Positions 1 through 12,900 of a DNA stretch of 64,000 nucleotides are shown in pieces; the stretch's first letter is position 1; the number at the start of each line of letters is the position of its first letter. The stretch covers positions 50,539,537 to 50,603,536 of the forward strand of contig OU015525.1 of assembly GCA_907165065.1 (NCBI GenBank), written 5' to 3'. The notes under the pieces are model-generated. The model did not search any database, was not told the origin of the DNA, and saw nothing but the letters and a program-made list of their open reading frames with translations. Both the position numbers and the translations under genes were made by a program. The DNA is from Caprimulgus europaeus (lineage: Eukaryota > Chordata > Aves > Caprimulgiformes > Caprimulgidae).

Positions 1-884
1 GGTTCTCTGTTGGTTACCACTTCCTCTGAATAAGTATCTGCATTTCTTTCTCCTAAATTGTTCTACCTGATCTTGATCAAATTATTAATTGAGTAATCAC
101 TCTCGCATTTTTACTACATAGTCTTCATTTGTCAGCCTGTAAATGCAGTTTGTCAAATCTTACGAGTGTGATGTGAATATTTGACTCAAGTACATTTGCC
201 TAAGAAGTATTACTGATGGATCACTCACATATCTCTTCGTTAACATCTCTTTTGATATTTCATTCTTTTTGTTTTTGAGTTTTTGGTTTGGTGTTTTTGA
301 TTTTGAGTTTGTTTTGGTGGGTTTTTTTGTTCTGTTTTGTTTTTAATCGGAACCTGATTTTGAGTGCACTGTTTAACTACTTAGCTTTACTAAATAGTCC
401 TTTTTTTCCTGCCCCTGTAGATTATTTTTGAAGGGTAAAATATTCTACTTGTACTGTTAGAGAACCCAAAAAATATTTTTTCTTTCTTTTGCTATTCTTG
501 GTTGTTTCTTTTCCTTAACTATTCTAGAACACACCTCAGATGAGGACATACTATACACTTACTGTAATCCTACATAGAGCTATTTACATGGGTGTCGGTA
601 GGAACATATTTAAACTCCTGTGTAGTTTCAATACTGGCTTTGTAAGCTGCTGGCAGAATGCTCTGCAGAACTGCTGTGGTAATGTCGTAGAAGATTGCAT
701 ATTTTTTTAAGTACTTGTGGAGAAACATCTGAATCCTGACTCAAGGTTGCATCTTTTTTTATTGGCCATGACCAGATTGCAACATTGTCTTGAATATGTT
801 TTTGCAAATCACTATTTGTGTAGCTCAAATTTCCTTTGCAACTAAAAACTTTATAATGAAGTTATAATCTTTGATTAATTGTAG
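1..884. other. ESCO1 intron (3' end of it); no exon seen
   Basis: AT-rich intronic sequence before the first ESCO1 exon in the window. It includes a T/G-rich low-complexity run at about 265-345. The preceding exon must end in phase 1, and no convincing exon with that phase is present here. Confidence 0.6.
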
Positions 885-948
885 GTTTGGCACCCAAGCA
901 GTTGATGCAAACTTCATTTACAAATCAAACTTCTGAAACTGAGAACAG
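885..948 (+). CDS. ESCO1: ESCO1 exon (window exon 1): linker before zinc finger
   Basis: Acceptor attgtag at 878-884, donor gtatag from 949. The exon enters with 2 bases of a split codon, reads LAPKQLMQ.. through ..TSETEN, and leaves in phase 2; the split codon AG|G (Arg) joins it to the next exon. It is short and poorly conserved outside ESCO1. It was accepted because both phases fit and because the peptide resembles the ESCO1 linker. Confidence 0.82.
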
Positions 949-3900
949 GTATAGTATTTTATACATTATGAAATTACAGTAATCTTCTGTAGAGTTATCA
1001 GAGGTTTTGTTATAAGACTAACTATTCTGTTGTCTCCCAGCCTCAACTTTCAGTTTCAGATAAGTGGCTTGTCTTTTATACAAATAGACTTTCATCTTAC
1101 CCAGTTATTAAGGGATGTTTTTATTTTGTTAAGAAAATTATTAAGCCAGGTACATTTATTTTTAAAAGCAGAATTTAACAGAATTGGGAAAAGATTTCTA
1201 ATGGTCTCTTCTTCAAATCAGATGATAACCAGGGAGTATGGGAAGGGTTTACAACATGATTTTTACTTAATGAATTATTTCACTTATTTTGGAAAGAGTT
1301 TTCTCATCATTAGATTATGAGAGTCTTGTATGTATGAAATCTTTTTAGATGAAGAAGAGAGGATTTAATGTGGGATTGTTTTGTGATTGCTGTGAAATGA
1401 AGGTGTCAGCTGCTATATAAAAAAAATATTCTCGTTATTACTACTAACTAAATTGTTCTTACTACTAATGGTTCAAATGTTGTAGTTTTTGAACAATTCT
1501 GACATTGTCTCTGATTTTAGCCAATTACAAGCTAAAAGCAGTAATTTCTTCATACCTGATACCTTGAACAGCAACATAGTTGGCACGTAATGGAGACAAG
1601 AAACGATGCAGTTAATTTTCAGTACGTCTATTTGAGACCAGATTAACAATTCTGACTAACCAACCCTTTGGTACATGTTGAAAAACTCTACTACTATGGA
1701 ATTTCACAGAAAATGGGTGATAAGGTAGATGTAAAACTAGTTAAATAAATAGTTTTAGGTTTTTCTCAATAAATATTACAAGAACTTTGATTTTAAAATA
1801 TTTTTATTCTCAGCTGCCAAACAGCTTTATGGTATCTACTCAAATTAATTAACTTTCTTAGCTCAACAAGGCCTTTACTATTATTTACTATTATTTTCCT
1901 TGTGAGAACTTTCTTATACTGCTTTCCATATGCTATCCAAGATTTAAACCATCATTCTTTCTGTGCTACTCATGCCATAACATAGAGTAATGTGCATATC
2001 TACAGTGTAGCTCTCTTTAGGGCTTTGTAAGAAAAGTTTGCAGAGGCAAAAGGCAAACCTTGAAGTAGCTGCTTCATGCAAATTTTGGGACACATGACAG
2101 GAATGAAAAAATAAGCTCTGCTTTAACACAAAAAATGGTATTTTGAAATGTCTGGCAAGAGTTTTTATTTTTGAAGAAGCTCACTGAATTAACCTGCTAT
2201 GTGTACTAGAGCAGCGGCTACAATTATGTATTTGAGCCTATATCCTTAGTTTGCTCAGAAGCAGAAAATACGTAAATACCTAGCTGAAGTACGGTTATTT
2301 CTGTGTGAGTTTTGCTTTGGTGATCTCTACAAGTTTTATCCAAAACTGGAATTAATGTTATTTTTTTCCACTGAATATAGTAGCAAGTTTATGGAATAAC
2401 TTTGTGTTGATGTACTCTAGTACTTTCCAGTGTTTCTTTCAGTCATGACAAGGGGAAGCTTAAACAGAGTGGGAGAGATTCTGGTGATATTCATCCATTT
2501 ATTCCTCAGGTCCACTTCTCTCTCCCTTCACTGCCAGCCATCAGAAGAGAATAAGTTTCATTTGGAGAGATACATGACATCTCTTTTATGTTGCCTACTT
2601 ACATGTGTGGGAATATTTACATGGTCTGCTTTAACAGCCTGATGTATGATACCTAAAACTAGAAACCTAAACCTTATGTAGGAAATATATAGCATTAGGC
2701 ACCATCAGTCATGCTCTGAAAATGCCTCAGTTAAGTGTGTTAATGGTTGTGACTAACCTACCCCACCTTATTATAAATTTTGATTTTATTTTTTTTGTTA
2801 AAAAGAAAATTATTGTACTTAGTCTAGTCACAAACTGTATTTTTGGTTAATCCTTTTCTTTCCTTATTTTTCCATTTGAATTACAAATTAAAATATATTG
2901 GCCTGTGTTTTGAGTAATTAACTGGGATTTGCTTATCATTAAAGTTTAGTTATACTAATCACAATGGCTTTGAGTATCTAGGATGACATGTACAAGCAGT
3001 CCCTTTTTAACATGAAATATATTTATATTTCAAGGGTTCCATTGTCAAATCCTTCATTAACATCAAAATGCAGTAACTCCCTACCATCTGAGGAACATGT
3101 TCAGAAGCTAAAGGAAGCAGGAAAAGATGATGATAAGCAGCTGATCATAGTAAGTAATACCTTTTTAGTAAGACTTACAGTTTCTCGAAGAAATTACTTT
3201 TGAATTTGCAGTCCTGTGTTTTTGTGAACTTGTCTAAAAATTATTACTTTTAGATACTATTATTGCCATTATTAATCATTTGTGGAAGTAGAACCTGTAC
3301 TAGATTGTAATTCAGAATTAGTGAAAAAAATGGTGGCAGACTTAAAATGTTTAAAGCTGATTCTTGTTAAAATAAATTTCTGTGTTTTTTAATAGAATGG
3401 CCGTTCAGTAAAAATACAGTCGTTTTAGAGAGAACGAATTTGCCTTTACTTACGTGCAAAATCTCAGGTTGTTAAAATTTCAGAATTATAGGGGAAGGTG
3501 CATCTGGCAGATTGTGTGCAGAATTAATATCAATAGATTTATTCCTGCATCATTCAAATGGCCATTGTTCTGAGACAAACTTAAAGATTTTCCTGTGGAT
3601 GTACTCATTTTCACCATAATATTTAAGCAGAAATACTAATTTGGTTATTTGTTCTTACCCTTATTTGCTATTAGCTACCAAATGCAGGTATCTCTTTAAA
3701 ACAAGAAAATGCAAAATGAGAAGAGAGTGAGGCACAGCTGTTTTTCTATCTTGTAGAATCACACAATTTGATAGTGAAACAATTGGAGTTTTTTTGTTGT
3801 GTTTCGTTTTGTATTTTTAATAACCCGTATATCAGACAATCCTTAAGAAATGAAAGGCTGGAGCTGGGAAGCTACAGAAGGAGAAGAATCCAGGTCATTA

Positions 3901-6900
3901 GGAAGGACAACTCTGTAGTAAACTTCTTAGGAAATTATCCCTCTCACATATCACTGCTGGTCTTGTTAAATTGCAATCTTTCCATGTAATACATGGATTT
4001 ATACACACAAAAATACTGACTAAAATAGAACCAGGTGAATTCTGAACACACTCTCATATCCATAGTGAAATATTTTAAAATCAGAGCTTGAGAACTAAAT
4101 TGGTAAACATATCCTTGATTTGCCTAAAGTGATAGAAATCTGGGTACTTGACTGTGTAGTCACAAGACGATAAATGAACCGAATCTAACATTTACGAAGT
4201 ATTTCAGCTGTTGCCTCTTTGAAATTCATTTTACTAACAGAATTAAAATACACAATTGAGTATCTTAACTACATTAAAAGGACTATAGGAATATTCCTTT
4301 TCATTTCAGTAAAGCTAACTTAATTTTTGCTCATAACAGTAACAGAACTTGACTGAAGAGTTGCTGGGGTCTTTGACAAGAAGAAATAAGTAACTTCCTG
4401 GTTAGCATTACTGAAGAGAGGTTCTCTCTCAGTATAGCTCTCCTCTACAGTATTAATACAAAGAGATTTTTTGCACCTTATTTGCTATGCTGGTAGTATT
4501 CTTATTTTCAGCCCAAATCAGGACAGTAACATTTTTTTTCCCTAGGTATTAACCAGTAAAAGTTTAAAGTTATTTACCTAGCAAAATTTTAGAATATAAA
4601 GAATTGGTCATCAATGGCCCTTTCACACTAGGGAAGCTGGGAGAGACCTAGCTTCTTGTCTTCTGTGTGTATTTCTGGAAAATACAAGTGAGCACTGTAT
4701 TTAATTTTTAAATGTGACAGTAACAGCTTCATAATATCTAATATGTTTCAGCACTTCATGCAAATCTAATTGGTTTTGATTCCATTGAGTTCAGAGTAAG
4801 CTTTTTATTGACTGAACCAGGCATTTTGGTAGTGCCTGTAGTTCACTTTACCAAGAAAGTGTTAGGTAAGGTATTGCTCTGTTATTCTTATAACTGGGGG
4901 AAAAACTGCTTTTAGCATTGGCAAAACATATAGAAGAACACAAATATTTGTTAAACCATTTTGTAAAATACTATCCTTGACATTAGTTACTGTGGAGACA
5001 TGATGTAGTTATGTCTAGAATAGTTTACACTAGCATCTGGAAGGGAAAAATTGAATTAAAGTACCAGACTTTGCTTGTACAAATACATGAAAGATTGAGG
5101 TTTAAATGCATGTAATAAAATAAGGTACATTTTGTAATTAATAGTATTGTTTGCAAAACCATGATGAATTTCCTAAATGTTGATTCTGAATGGCTGGACT
5201 TTTTTTTTTTTTTTTTAAAGTATTTTCAAGGGTGTTTATGTGCTTCTGTGACAATCCTCTGAGAACAGAGAAAAGATTAATTTGGTTTAAAAGTTGTTCA
5301 GGTTGAAGTTTCTCCTATACAGACAGCAGTCTTACTACACACAGCCAAATCGCTTAGATTAGTGTTTATAGTGTCTGTAAAAACCTTTATAGTTAATAGC
5401 TATAAATAATTTTTATTTCAAATTTCTGGTGTGTTGTTTTAAGAGAAGCCGTTTTATTGTTCTTTACCTTGACCAAAGTTGGGAAGCCATGCTTTTATTC
5501 TTAGCAAGGAACTTGCAGTTTGTTACACTTTTTAAAAATATTAAATGCCTGAAAGGTACAATTTTGGACTCTCTACTGTCAGATCTGATTCTTGTGAAGA
5601 GTCCATCTTAATGTATGGACAGAACCCTTTTTTTTTTTTTCCTTTTGTAACCAAAGGAGTTAAAAAAACCAAGTAGCTGGCCTTAGTTTGACTCACCACA
5701 TCATACAGTGTATTTGTTTTGCTGGTTTTTTGCTATTGAATTCTCCTAGTCTTTTTTTTATTTAAGTTTGACATCTGTCCTTTTAATTGTCTTTACAGTA
5801 TCTGAGGCTCAGAGTCTGGGGTGTTGCAATATTGTCTGTGTTTTCTAACCTTTTCATTTCCTGAGCTATATTTAGAGAGGTGTTATGGTAAAGCTAGTCT
5901 TTATTTTCCACAATACACTTTTTAAAAAAATATTTAATCCTTAAAGATGTATTTTACCTGCTGCCTTCTTTCGTATGATTGCTGTAATTAATAGATTAAT
6001 TTTCTATTTTTCTTAAGGAATATGGTCTTTAACAAGCCTTAAGGCTACTGGACTGTAAGAGAAGTAAAAAAATAGAACTTTGTTTGTAGAAATATTCAGT
6101 AGCTGTACTTGCACCATTCTTTTCCTTGATGCACATCATCTAGTTATCTGAGCAGCTTTCAAACATAAAATTATCTTCATTTTGTAGAGATACAGCTGAG
6201 ATCGGATTTGCTTTCTGGTTACATGTGTTAAAAAGCAAATCTCTTCAAAGCTGAAAACAGCAAGGGATCTAATGCTGCAACAAACCTCATAAAGCAAGCA
6301 GTGACAGGAGACAGCTGTGTTCAAAGTATTGTGCAAAGATTTAGGTTCAGACCTTGGAAAGTATGATCTATTTTTTTGGAGGAAAGAAATTAAGATTGAG
6401 GCTAAAAATACGTTATGTTCCAAAGCTATGACTTGGTGTTTAGAGAATTAGTCTGTTCTGAATGTTTGTGAACTGTACCCTCTTATACTTCATTTAAATA
6501 TTCAGTTGGTAGGTTGACAGCTTACACGAAGCTTCATATTGGAAGTTTTATAGGGTAATGCACTAAAATTTTTGGGGTTTTTTTTACTTTCCAAGTACTT
6601 GAATCTAATGTGCAAATATGAGAACTTGAATATGAAATCATCTGTTCCTTTAACTTCTGAAATGGAAAGAAACACAAATGTGCAAAGCATATGTTTTCAA
6701 TTTTTATAAAATGAGATATGCTTTACATCCAAGATGAGGAAAGTCAGTTGTTTGCTTCTTGTAAAAATTCTGCTTGCCTGCCAAATCTAGGACAAAATTT
6801 TGACCATAAGAATAGGAACTGACAAAAGCATTAATGCTACAAAGAAATGTTTTAAATAATGACCTATGAGGTACAGGGATACTTCTTCCAAATTATGCTA

Positions 6901-9900
6901 CTAAGGAGACATGTTCCTTTGAAAATTAAGCTAGTCTTTTGAAAATTATATTCATCAATTTTAGGAAAGAATGTGTAAAAAGAATGAACAGCAAAAACAA
7001 GTCAGTGAAGTGATAAAACGATAGTATAGAGTTACAGAGACTTTTCTGCCTTTCTAGAGATCTGAGTTAATGCCTGGATGCACGGAAACATGATTAAATG
7101 TAGATGATGTTTGTAAGTATCAGCAAATGCATGGGTCAGGATTGCTTGATGGAAGTTGCTTTTGATTCTGAGGTTTGACTTGGTGCTATACATGGAAGTG
7201 ATGTGCAGTTTACATATTTGTGTGTCATACTTGAATTCTTCCTTACACGTATTTTGGTTAAACTTGAACATAGTTTCCTGTTTGACTGAAATAGGCAATA
7301 TATGAAAGAAATATATTGATGTAAGCTGAAAACACGATCCTCAGTGAAAATAGTAAGTGTAAAAGTGATCTCTTATGAGCCTGAAAAAAGTTGCATAACA
7401 ATCATTTAAAGTTGCTGTTTTGTTCCTTAAACTAGCATAGTCCAGTTGGCAATTTCTCTTGCAGAACTAGAGAATGGCTTTTGGGCAATGTTTTGTTGTT
7501 CACATTAGTTAGTACTGCCTCTTTTCTTTCCTGTAATCCCCCTCAAAAGGAGGCAGCAGTTACTGCGTAAGTGACAGGGGAGGGAGTTTGGTAGCCGAGA
7601 GCAGTAGCTCTTCCTTTCTTCCCACACAGATTGTCCCCTTAGGGACAGCTCTGCTCTTAGAGAGGCAGTAATGGCCATCCTTTCTTATTACCACTCCTTC
7701 CCGTTTCTCCTTCCCTGCAGGAACCCAGCTTTCTCTAGCAAATTTGGATGGGTTGTGTTAGGTGTCCTTTGTCTGGAGAGTGAGAATGGTTAGCTGGGCA
7801 CAGGAATTCAAGCACTAGGAGTGCTGTTGTGGGTTAACTCTGGCAGGCGGCTAAGCACTGTGCAGCTGCTTGTTCGCTGGCCCCAAGTAGGACGGGGGAG
7901 AAGACTCGTGGATTGAGATAAGGACAGTTTAATAGGCAAAGCAAACCAGGGAATTCATTCACTACTTCCTGTTGGCAGGCAGGTGTTCAGCCACCTGCAG
8001 AGAAGCAGGGCTCCATCATGTGTAACAACTGAGAAGACAAATCCCATAACTCCAAATGTCCCCCACTTCCTCCCTCTTTCCCTCATTTTTTATCGTTCAG
8101 CATGATGCCATATGGTGCGAGATACCCCTCTGGTCAGCTGGGGTCAGCTGTCCCAGCTGTGTCCCCTCCCAGCTTCTTGTGCACCCCCAGCAGACTCGCT
8201 GGCACAGCAGTGTGAGAAACAGAGAAGGCCTTGACACTGTGTAAGCACTGCTCAGCAATAGCTAAAACATCTCTAGGTTATCAACACTGTTTTGGTCACA
8301 AATCTAGAACATAGCCCCACATCAGCTGCTCTGAAGGAAATTAACCTTATCCCAGCCAAAACCAGTACACACTGGAACACTCTAATATACTTGAATTATG
8401 TTTTCCTGTGGGTTGAGAATGAATTAATTGTCCATTGTAAATATTGCATAGATTTGTTTTTTAACTTTGTATTTTTTTCATGCTGATTTAGCTAATGACC
8501 AGTGAGGATGTCATTTCATGATGGATAATGACACTCTGTTTTCATTTTTCAAAAATGTTAAATAAAATTAGATACTTCACAGTTCTGAAAGTTTTAAGTT
8601 GATTTATATCTTTTGGCTAAAATAGCTTTTCAGAAAGGTGGGTGCTGGTTGATGGGGTTTTTTGGTTGGTTGGTTTTTTTGTGATTATTTGTTGTTGTTG
8701 TTAAATTCCACAGTCTTCATTTTGAAGGGAAACTTGTTTCTGAGTTGGGCCATGTCTTCTGATCCTCCTGGTCAGCAAGGGGATCTACCCATCAGCTCCA
8801 GTCTTGAATGCATCTGTCGTTGAAATAGCATTCTTTGACCTTTTCATTTGCTGTGAAGAGCCCAGAAATCTATGCTGTTCCTTCCTGCTCTTGTATTTCC
8901 CTTCCAGCCTGCCTGTTTCTATGGCTGGGGTTTACTCTTTCCTCTGTGAAAAGGACAGAGGAAAAAATAATCTTCCTCTGACTAACATTAGGTAATCAAG
9001 AAAGAGGTGACCTAATCTGTGCCCAAAGAGAGAGGGAGAAAAAAAAGAAAAAAAGAAAAAAAAAAAAAGGCCCCTTTTCATCTCCTACAGAGGCACCAAA
9101 TGCCTTTTTTGCTTGCAGGGCTCCTTATTCTACATATGGAGGATCAACAGACATGCACCTTCTCAAAGAAGATGTTGGTAAGACTTTTCTTTCTGTCTTA
9201 ACACAGAATTAAGAAACCCTTCTGGAGATTAAGACAACATTGTCGCTGTGTTCAGTTACAGTTAGCCTTGAAACAGTGGATCTCGTATATCCTGTGTTTA
9301 TATTAATGAAGATTACATGAGATGTTTGGAATGGTTTATCGCCATCTTCACATGCAGAATTTGCTTAGGAAATAAAAGTATCCTTGCTCTTTATTGTTAC
9401 TGTTTAGAAAATGGAGTTTTAAAGAGAGTAATAGATTTTTCTGCCTGCAACCCCACATTTTCTTAAATATTGCTGTGAAAAACACTTCTCTTAAATTCAG
9501 GGAGTCAGACTGCTTACATTTTTTTTTTTTCCATTTTATTCTCCAGTATCTGATGTTTGCTGAGAAGCCCTACACTCCCCAGAATCCCAGTTTTCAGTTT
9601 TTATTTACTCTCATACGTGGTGCATAAGGTGTTTTTGGTTTTGTTTTGTTTTGTTGTTCTTCCCTCCCCACTAGGAAAGAATGTCAACCTTTAGTGCAGT
9701 CCTATTGTTTGGGGGCACTTTTTCCCTCTTGATGCATGCTCTTTCCACTTTTGCTTATGTAATGACATCAGGTTAAAAATAGTCAGATTTTGGAGATGTT
9801 TTGTTAAACTACAAAAGCGCATTTTTCGTAATTCTTGACTTTATTTTGCATGTCCTGTGTTGGTTTTTTTTGTTGTTGTTGTCTGCATTGGATTTACAAA

Positions 9901-12900
9901 GCTGCCTTTTTTTTTTTCCTTTTTTTTTGTCTGAAGTATTACGTCCTGTGGTGTGGCTTTGAAATAGTGCTTCGGTTACACAAAAAAGCTGTCGTCTTTA
10001 CTACCCTCAGGATACTGTAAAGAATTTGCTAAAAAGTATATTCAGCATTTGTTAGGGCTACAAAGTTCAGAAGGTTGCTTTAGATCTACAGTGTGTTTTT
10101 TCTGAGTTTCATATAACAGAATTTTAACATTAATCTCTGTGTGTATCCCATTGATACAACTGAATGCCTGTAAAAATAGTAATATAGGTGATATCCTTAA
10201 AAAAAAACCCAAAACCCAAAAACCAAACAAAAAATGCCACCAAAAACCCAAACCCACTGATACCAGCAACATCCAAGAAAGTCAGCCTGTAAAATACAAT
10301 GTCACTCTACTATTCCACGGAAATAATCTGTTCATGGACACTTGCAAAACAGCATATATATATTTACAGGGCAAGATGGGATGAGCTAAGGAGCCTGGCC
10401 ACTTTGAGGATATTCTTGCCCCAGATTTTTTATGATTTCCTATGTAGCTAGGCTGCTTTTTTTTGGCTTGAGATTTTTGGTAGTAAACTAACAGATATTT
10501 TATCTTATATACCTTTAGCTTCTTCATCATTTGAACAGAAATTGTTTAATGAGATTTACTGCAGTACTGCTATGTGCTAAGTATTTTAAGAGTTGCCTTG
10601 CCTTATGTAGCTGATTTTCTAATTTATATGGCTTATTTTTTTAAAGTATATTCCAAGCATAAAGTAGACTTCCTCTTTACCTATCCTACCCTAGATATAG
10701 GGGATATGTTCTCCATCTTCAACATAGGAATTACTAAGTTAGGTTCAATTGGTTCATCTTAAGATAATGAGCATACATTATCCTTCCTGCTGAATGACCT
10801 TTTTTCATCTTCCATGTATAAACCCGCGAAATGCAGTATGTTTTGGTGGCCAGATGGTTACCTTGTTTTGAACTCTATTGCTGCTTTAAATGGAGTCTGC
10901 AGGTAAAACAGAACGTGTTGGATTCAGTTTTTACACTTTTTAGAAACCTCATCTTATTCTGACTTTGCAAATCTAACTTCAGGATTCATCTTTCCTTTTT
11001 TCTTCAGAAAATTAGTGTACTGTTTCTCCTTCTGCATACAGTATGAATGTATAAATTGACATACCATTATAGCAATGACTTCTCGGATTTGGCTTCTTTC
11101 TTTTGGCTGAGTTCTGTAAATGTGCTCTTAAAGAGTTCACCTCTGAGTTTGCCCGGCTGCTGGTTGTGCCTTTAGTCTCTTCTTGGAAAGAAACTGATAC
11201 TGACATTTTAGATTTCACTAACGACTACTTGGAATAAGTTGCTGTTGTGTGGAGATCTGAGCTGTCATCTCGCTCTTAGATGTACTTAAGACATATCTTG
11301 AAGATGGAGTAAGAAATGATTTGTAAACACTTTTGCTGTGTTGCAAAATGCTTTCTTCTGTAAAGTAGGCTTTTTTACTATGGCTATTTTCAGCTCACAG
11401 AAAACAAAATTAAGTTCAGGTAGTCTGTTTTCTTGCAAATTGTGCACATGGGTCAATTTCCTTTAAATAACACCCTCAAGTTGTCTTCTGTATAAAGTAT
11501 ACTAGATTTTATACTTTAAAGTATAAAATAACTTTTTCTTTCTCTATTACTTGTGATATATGTTAAAGTAGATTAAAAGTGACATTTATTGCTGCTTAAA
11601 TACATTAAATTTCCAAATGTAGTTAAAGAAAAAAAAATTATTTGAGCATTAAGCCATTACTTAAAACATGTCATTTTGGCTAGAGACTTCAATCTAACTG
11701 ATATTCCTTTGCTCTTTGCAAAAGACATATCCTACCTCTGACACTTCACTCTCTATTAGGTACTGAATCCTTAATCTGAGTATACTTCCAAATTAATAAC
11801 CCTTTTAATGAATAAATAGCAAAGAAATAGGTGCTGAGTAGTACCCTTAATTTGGTAATGGCTGGTTGTGCTTTAGGAGGATAACCAAAAGGGTCATGAC
11901 TAAAATGGTATAATCTTCTATTTGTGTTGTAGCTGCCATCCAACGTCTAAAAAATAAAAGTTATGAACCCTGTGCAATTAAGATAGCATGTCAAGCATCA
12001 TAGTTAGCTATTTCCAGTTAAGAGTTAAGACTTAAGTTCTGAGAGTATATTAAATGAGACTTTTAATCAATGAAGAGAGGGATAAAAACCAAAAATGTTC
12101 TTTGATTGCCTTGAAATATTTGGTTTTGATAAAAACCTAAAAAGTAGTATCAGTTATTGCAGAGGTATTACTGAACTTAGCGGTTATTTCTGTAACTTTG
12201 GGGGTTTTTTTATAATATTCTTCCAGATATTCAGGAAAATGTCTCACCTTTGGCCCATCTCAAAGGAAGTCGCAACCAAAAGACAGGCAGCAGCAGAACT
12301 GTAGGGAAAACTAAATAGTGTGGGGCTGGATGTGGGAATTTTCTTTGTGGAAGATGATTATATTTACTGCAAATAGGGTAACAAAGGAAGAATTCTCTGT
12401 TCCTTGTATTTCATAAAATAAAAGTAATTTGTTCAAAAGTAATGGGAAGGGAGCTAGTTTTAATGTTGGGTAGAGTTTGCTGTGTGATTGAAGCCTGTGA
12501 CGTTTGGGGCTGCTTGGGTTTTTGAAAGATGGTATTCTGAATTCTGTACTTGTTTTCTCCTGGCTTACTCCATTTTAGCCTCTGTGTTGAGCTTCCAGAA
12601 GATAAGTTAGAAAAGGCATGTCTGATCAGCTGAAAATTCTGTTGAGCTGTATTTACTGTGCTTGCAATTGACAAATGCTTTTTTTTTTTAATAGGATGCA
12701 GGACAGAAGAGGTTTGGTGCCATTTCCTGTAATATTTGTGGAATGCTTTACACTGCGTCAAATCCAGAGGATGAGACCCAACATCTGCTCTTTCATAACC
12801 AGTTCATAAGTGCTGTAAAATATGTGGTAAGAGACCTTATCTTCTTAAAGACATAAGCATTGTCTTTTATTTGCTGTGTACTAGTTACAATTCGTGTTAC

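Larger units (their letters stand above)
3150..12694 (+). other. Large ESCO1 intron (9.5 kb) with an LTR and A/T tracts
   Basis: AT-rich intron. Contents I can name: T17 at 5200-5216, a retroviral-type LTR at about 7822-8371, GGTT/GTT-rich low complexity at about 8645-8705, an A-rich purine run at 9028-9068, an A/C-rich run at about 10198-10262, and a 24-bp perfect palindrome at 11506-11529. Short open frames here have no recognisable homology. Confidence 0.7.
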
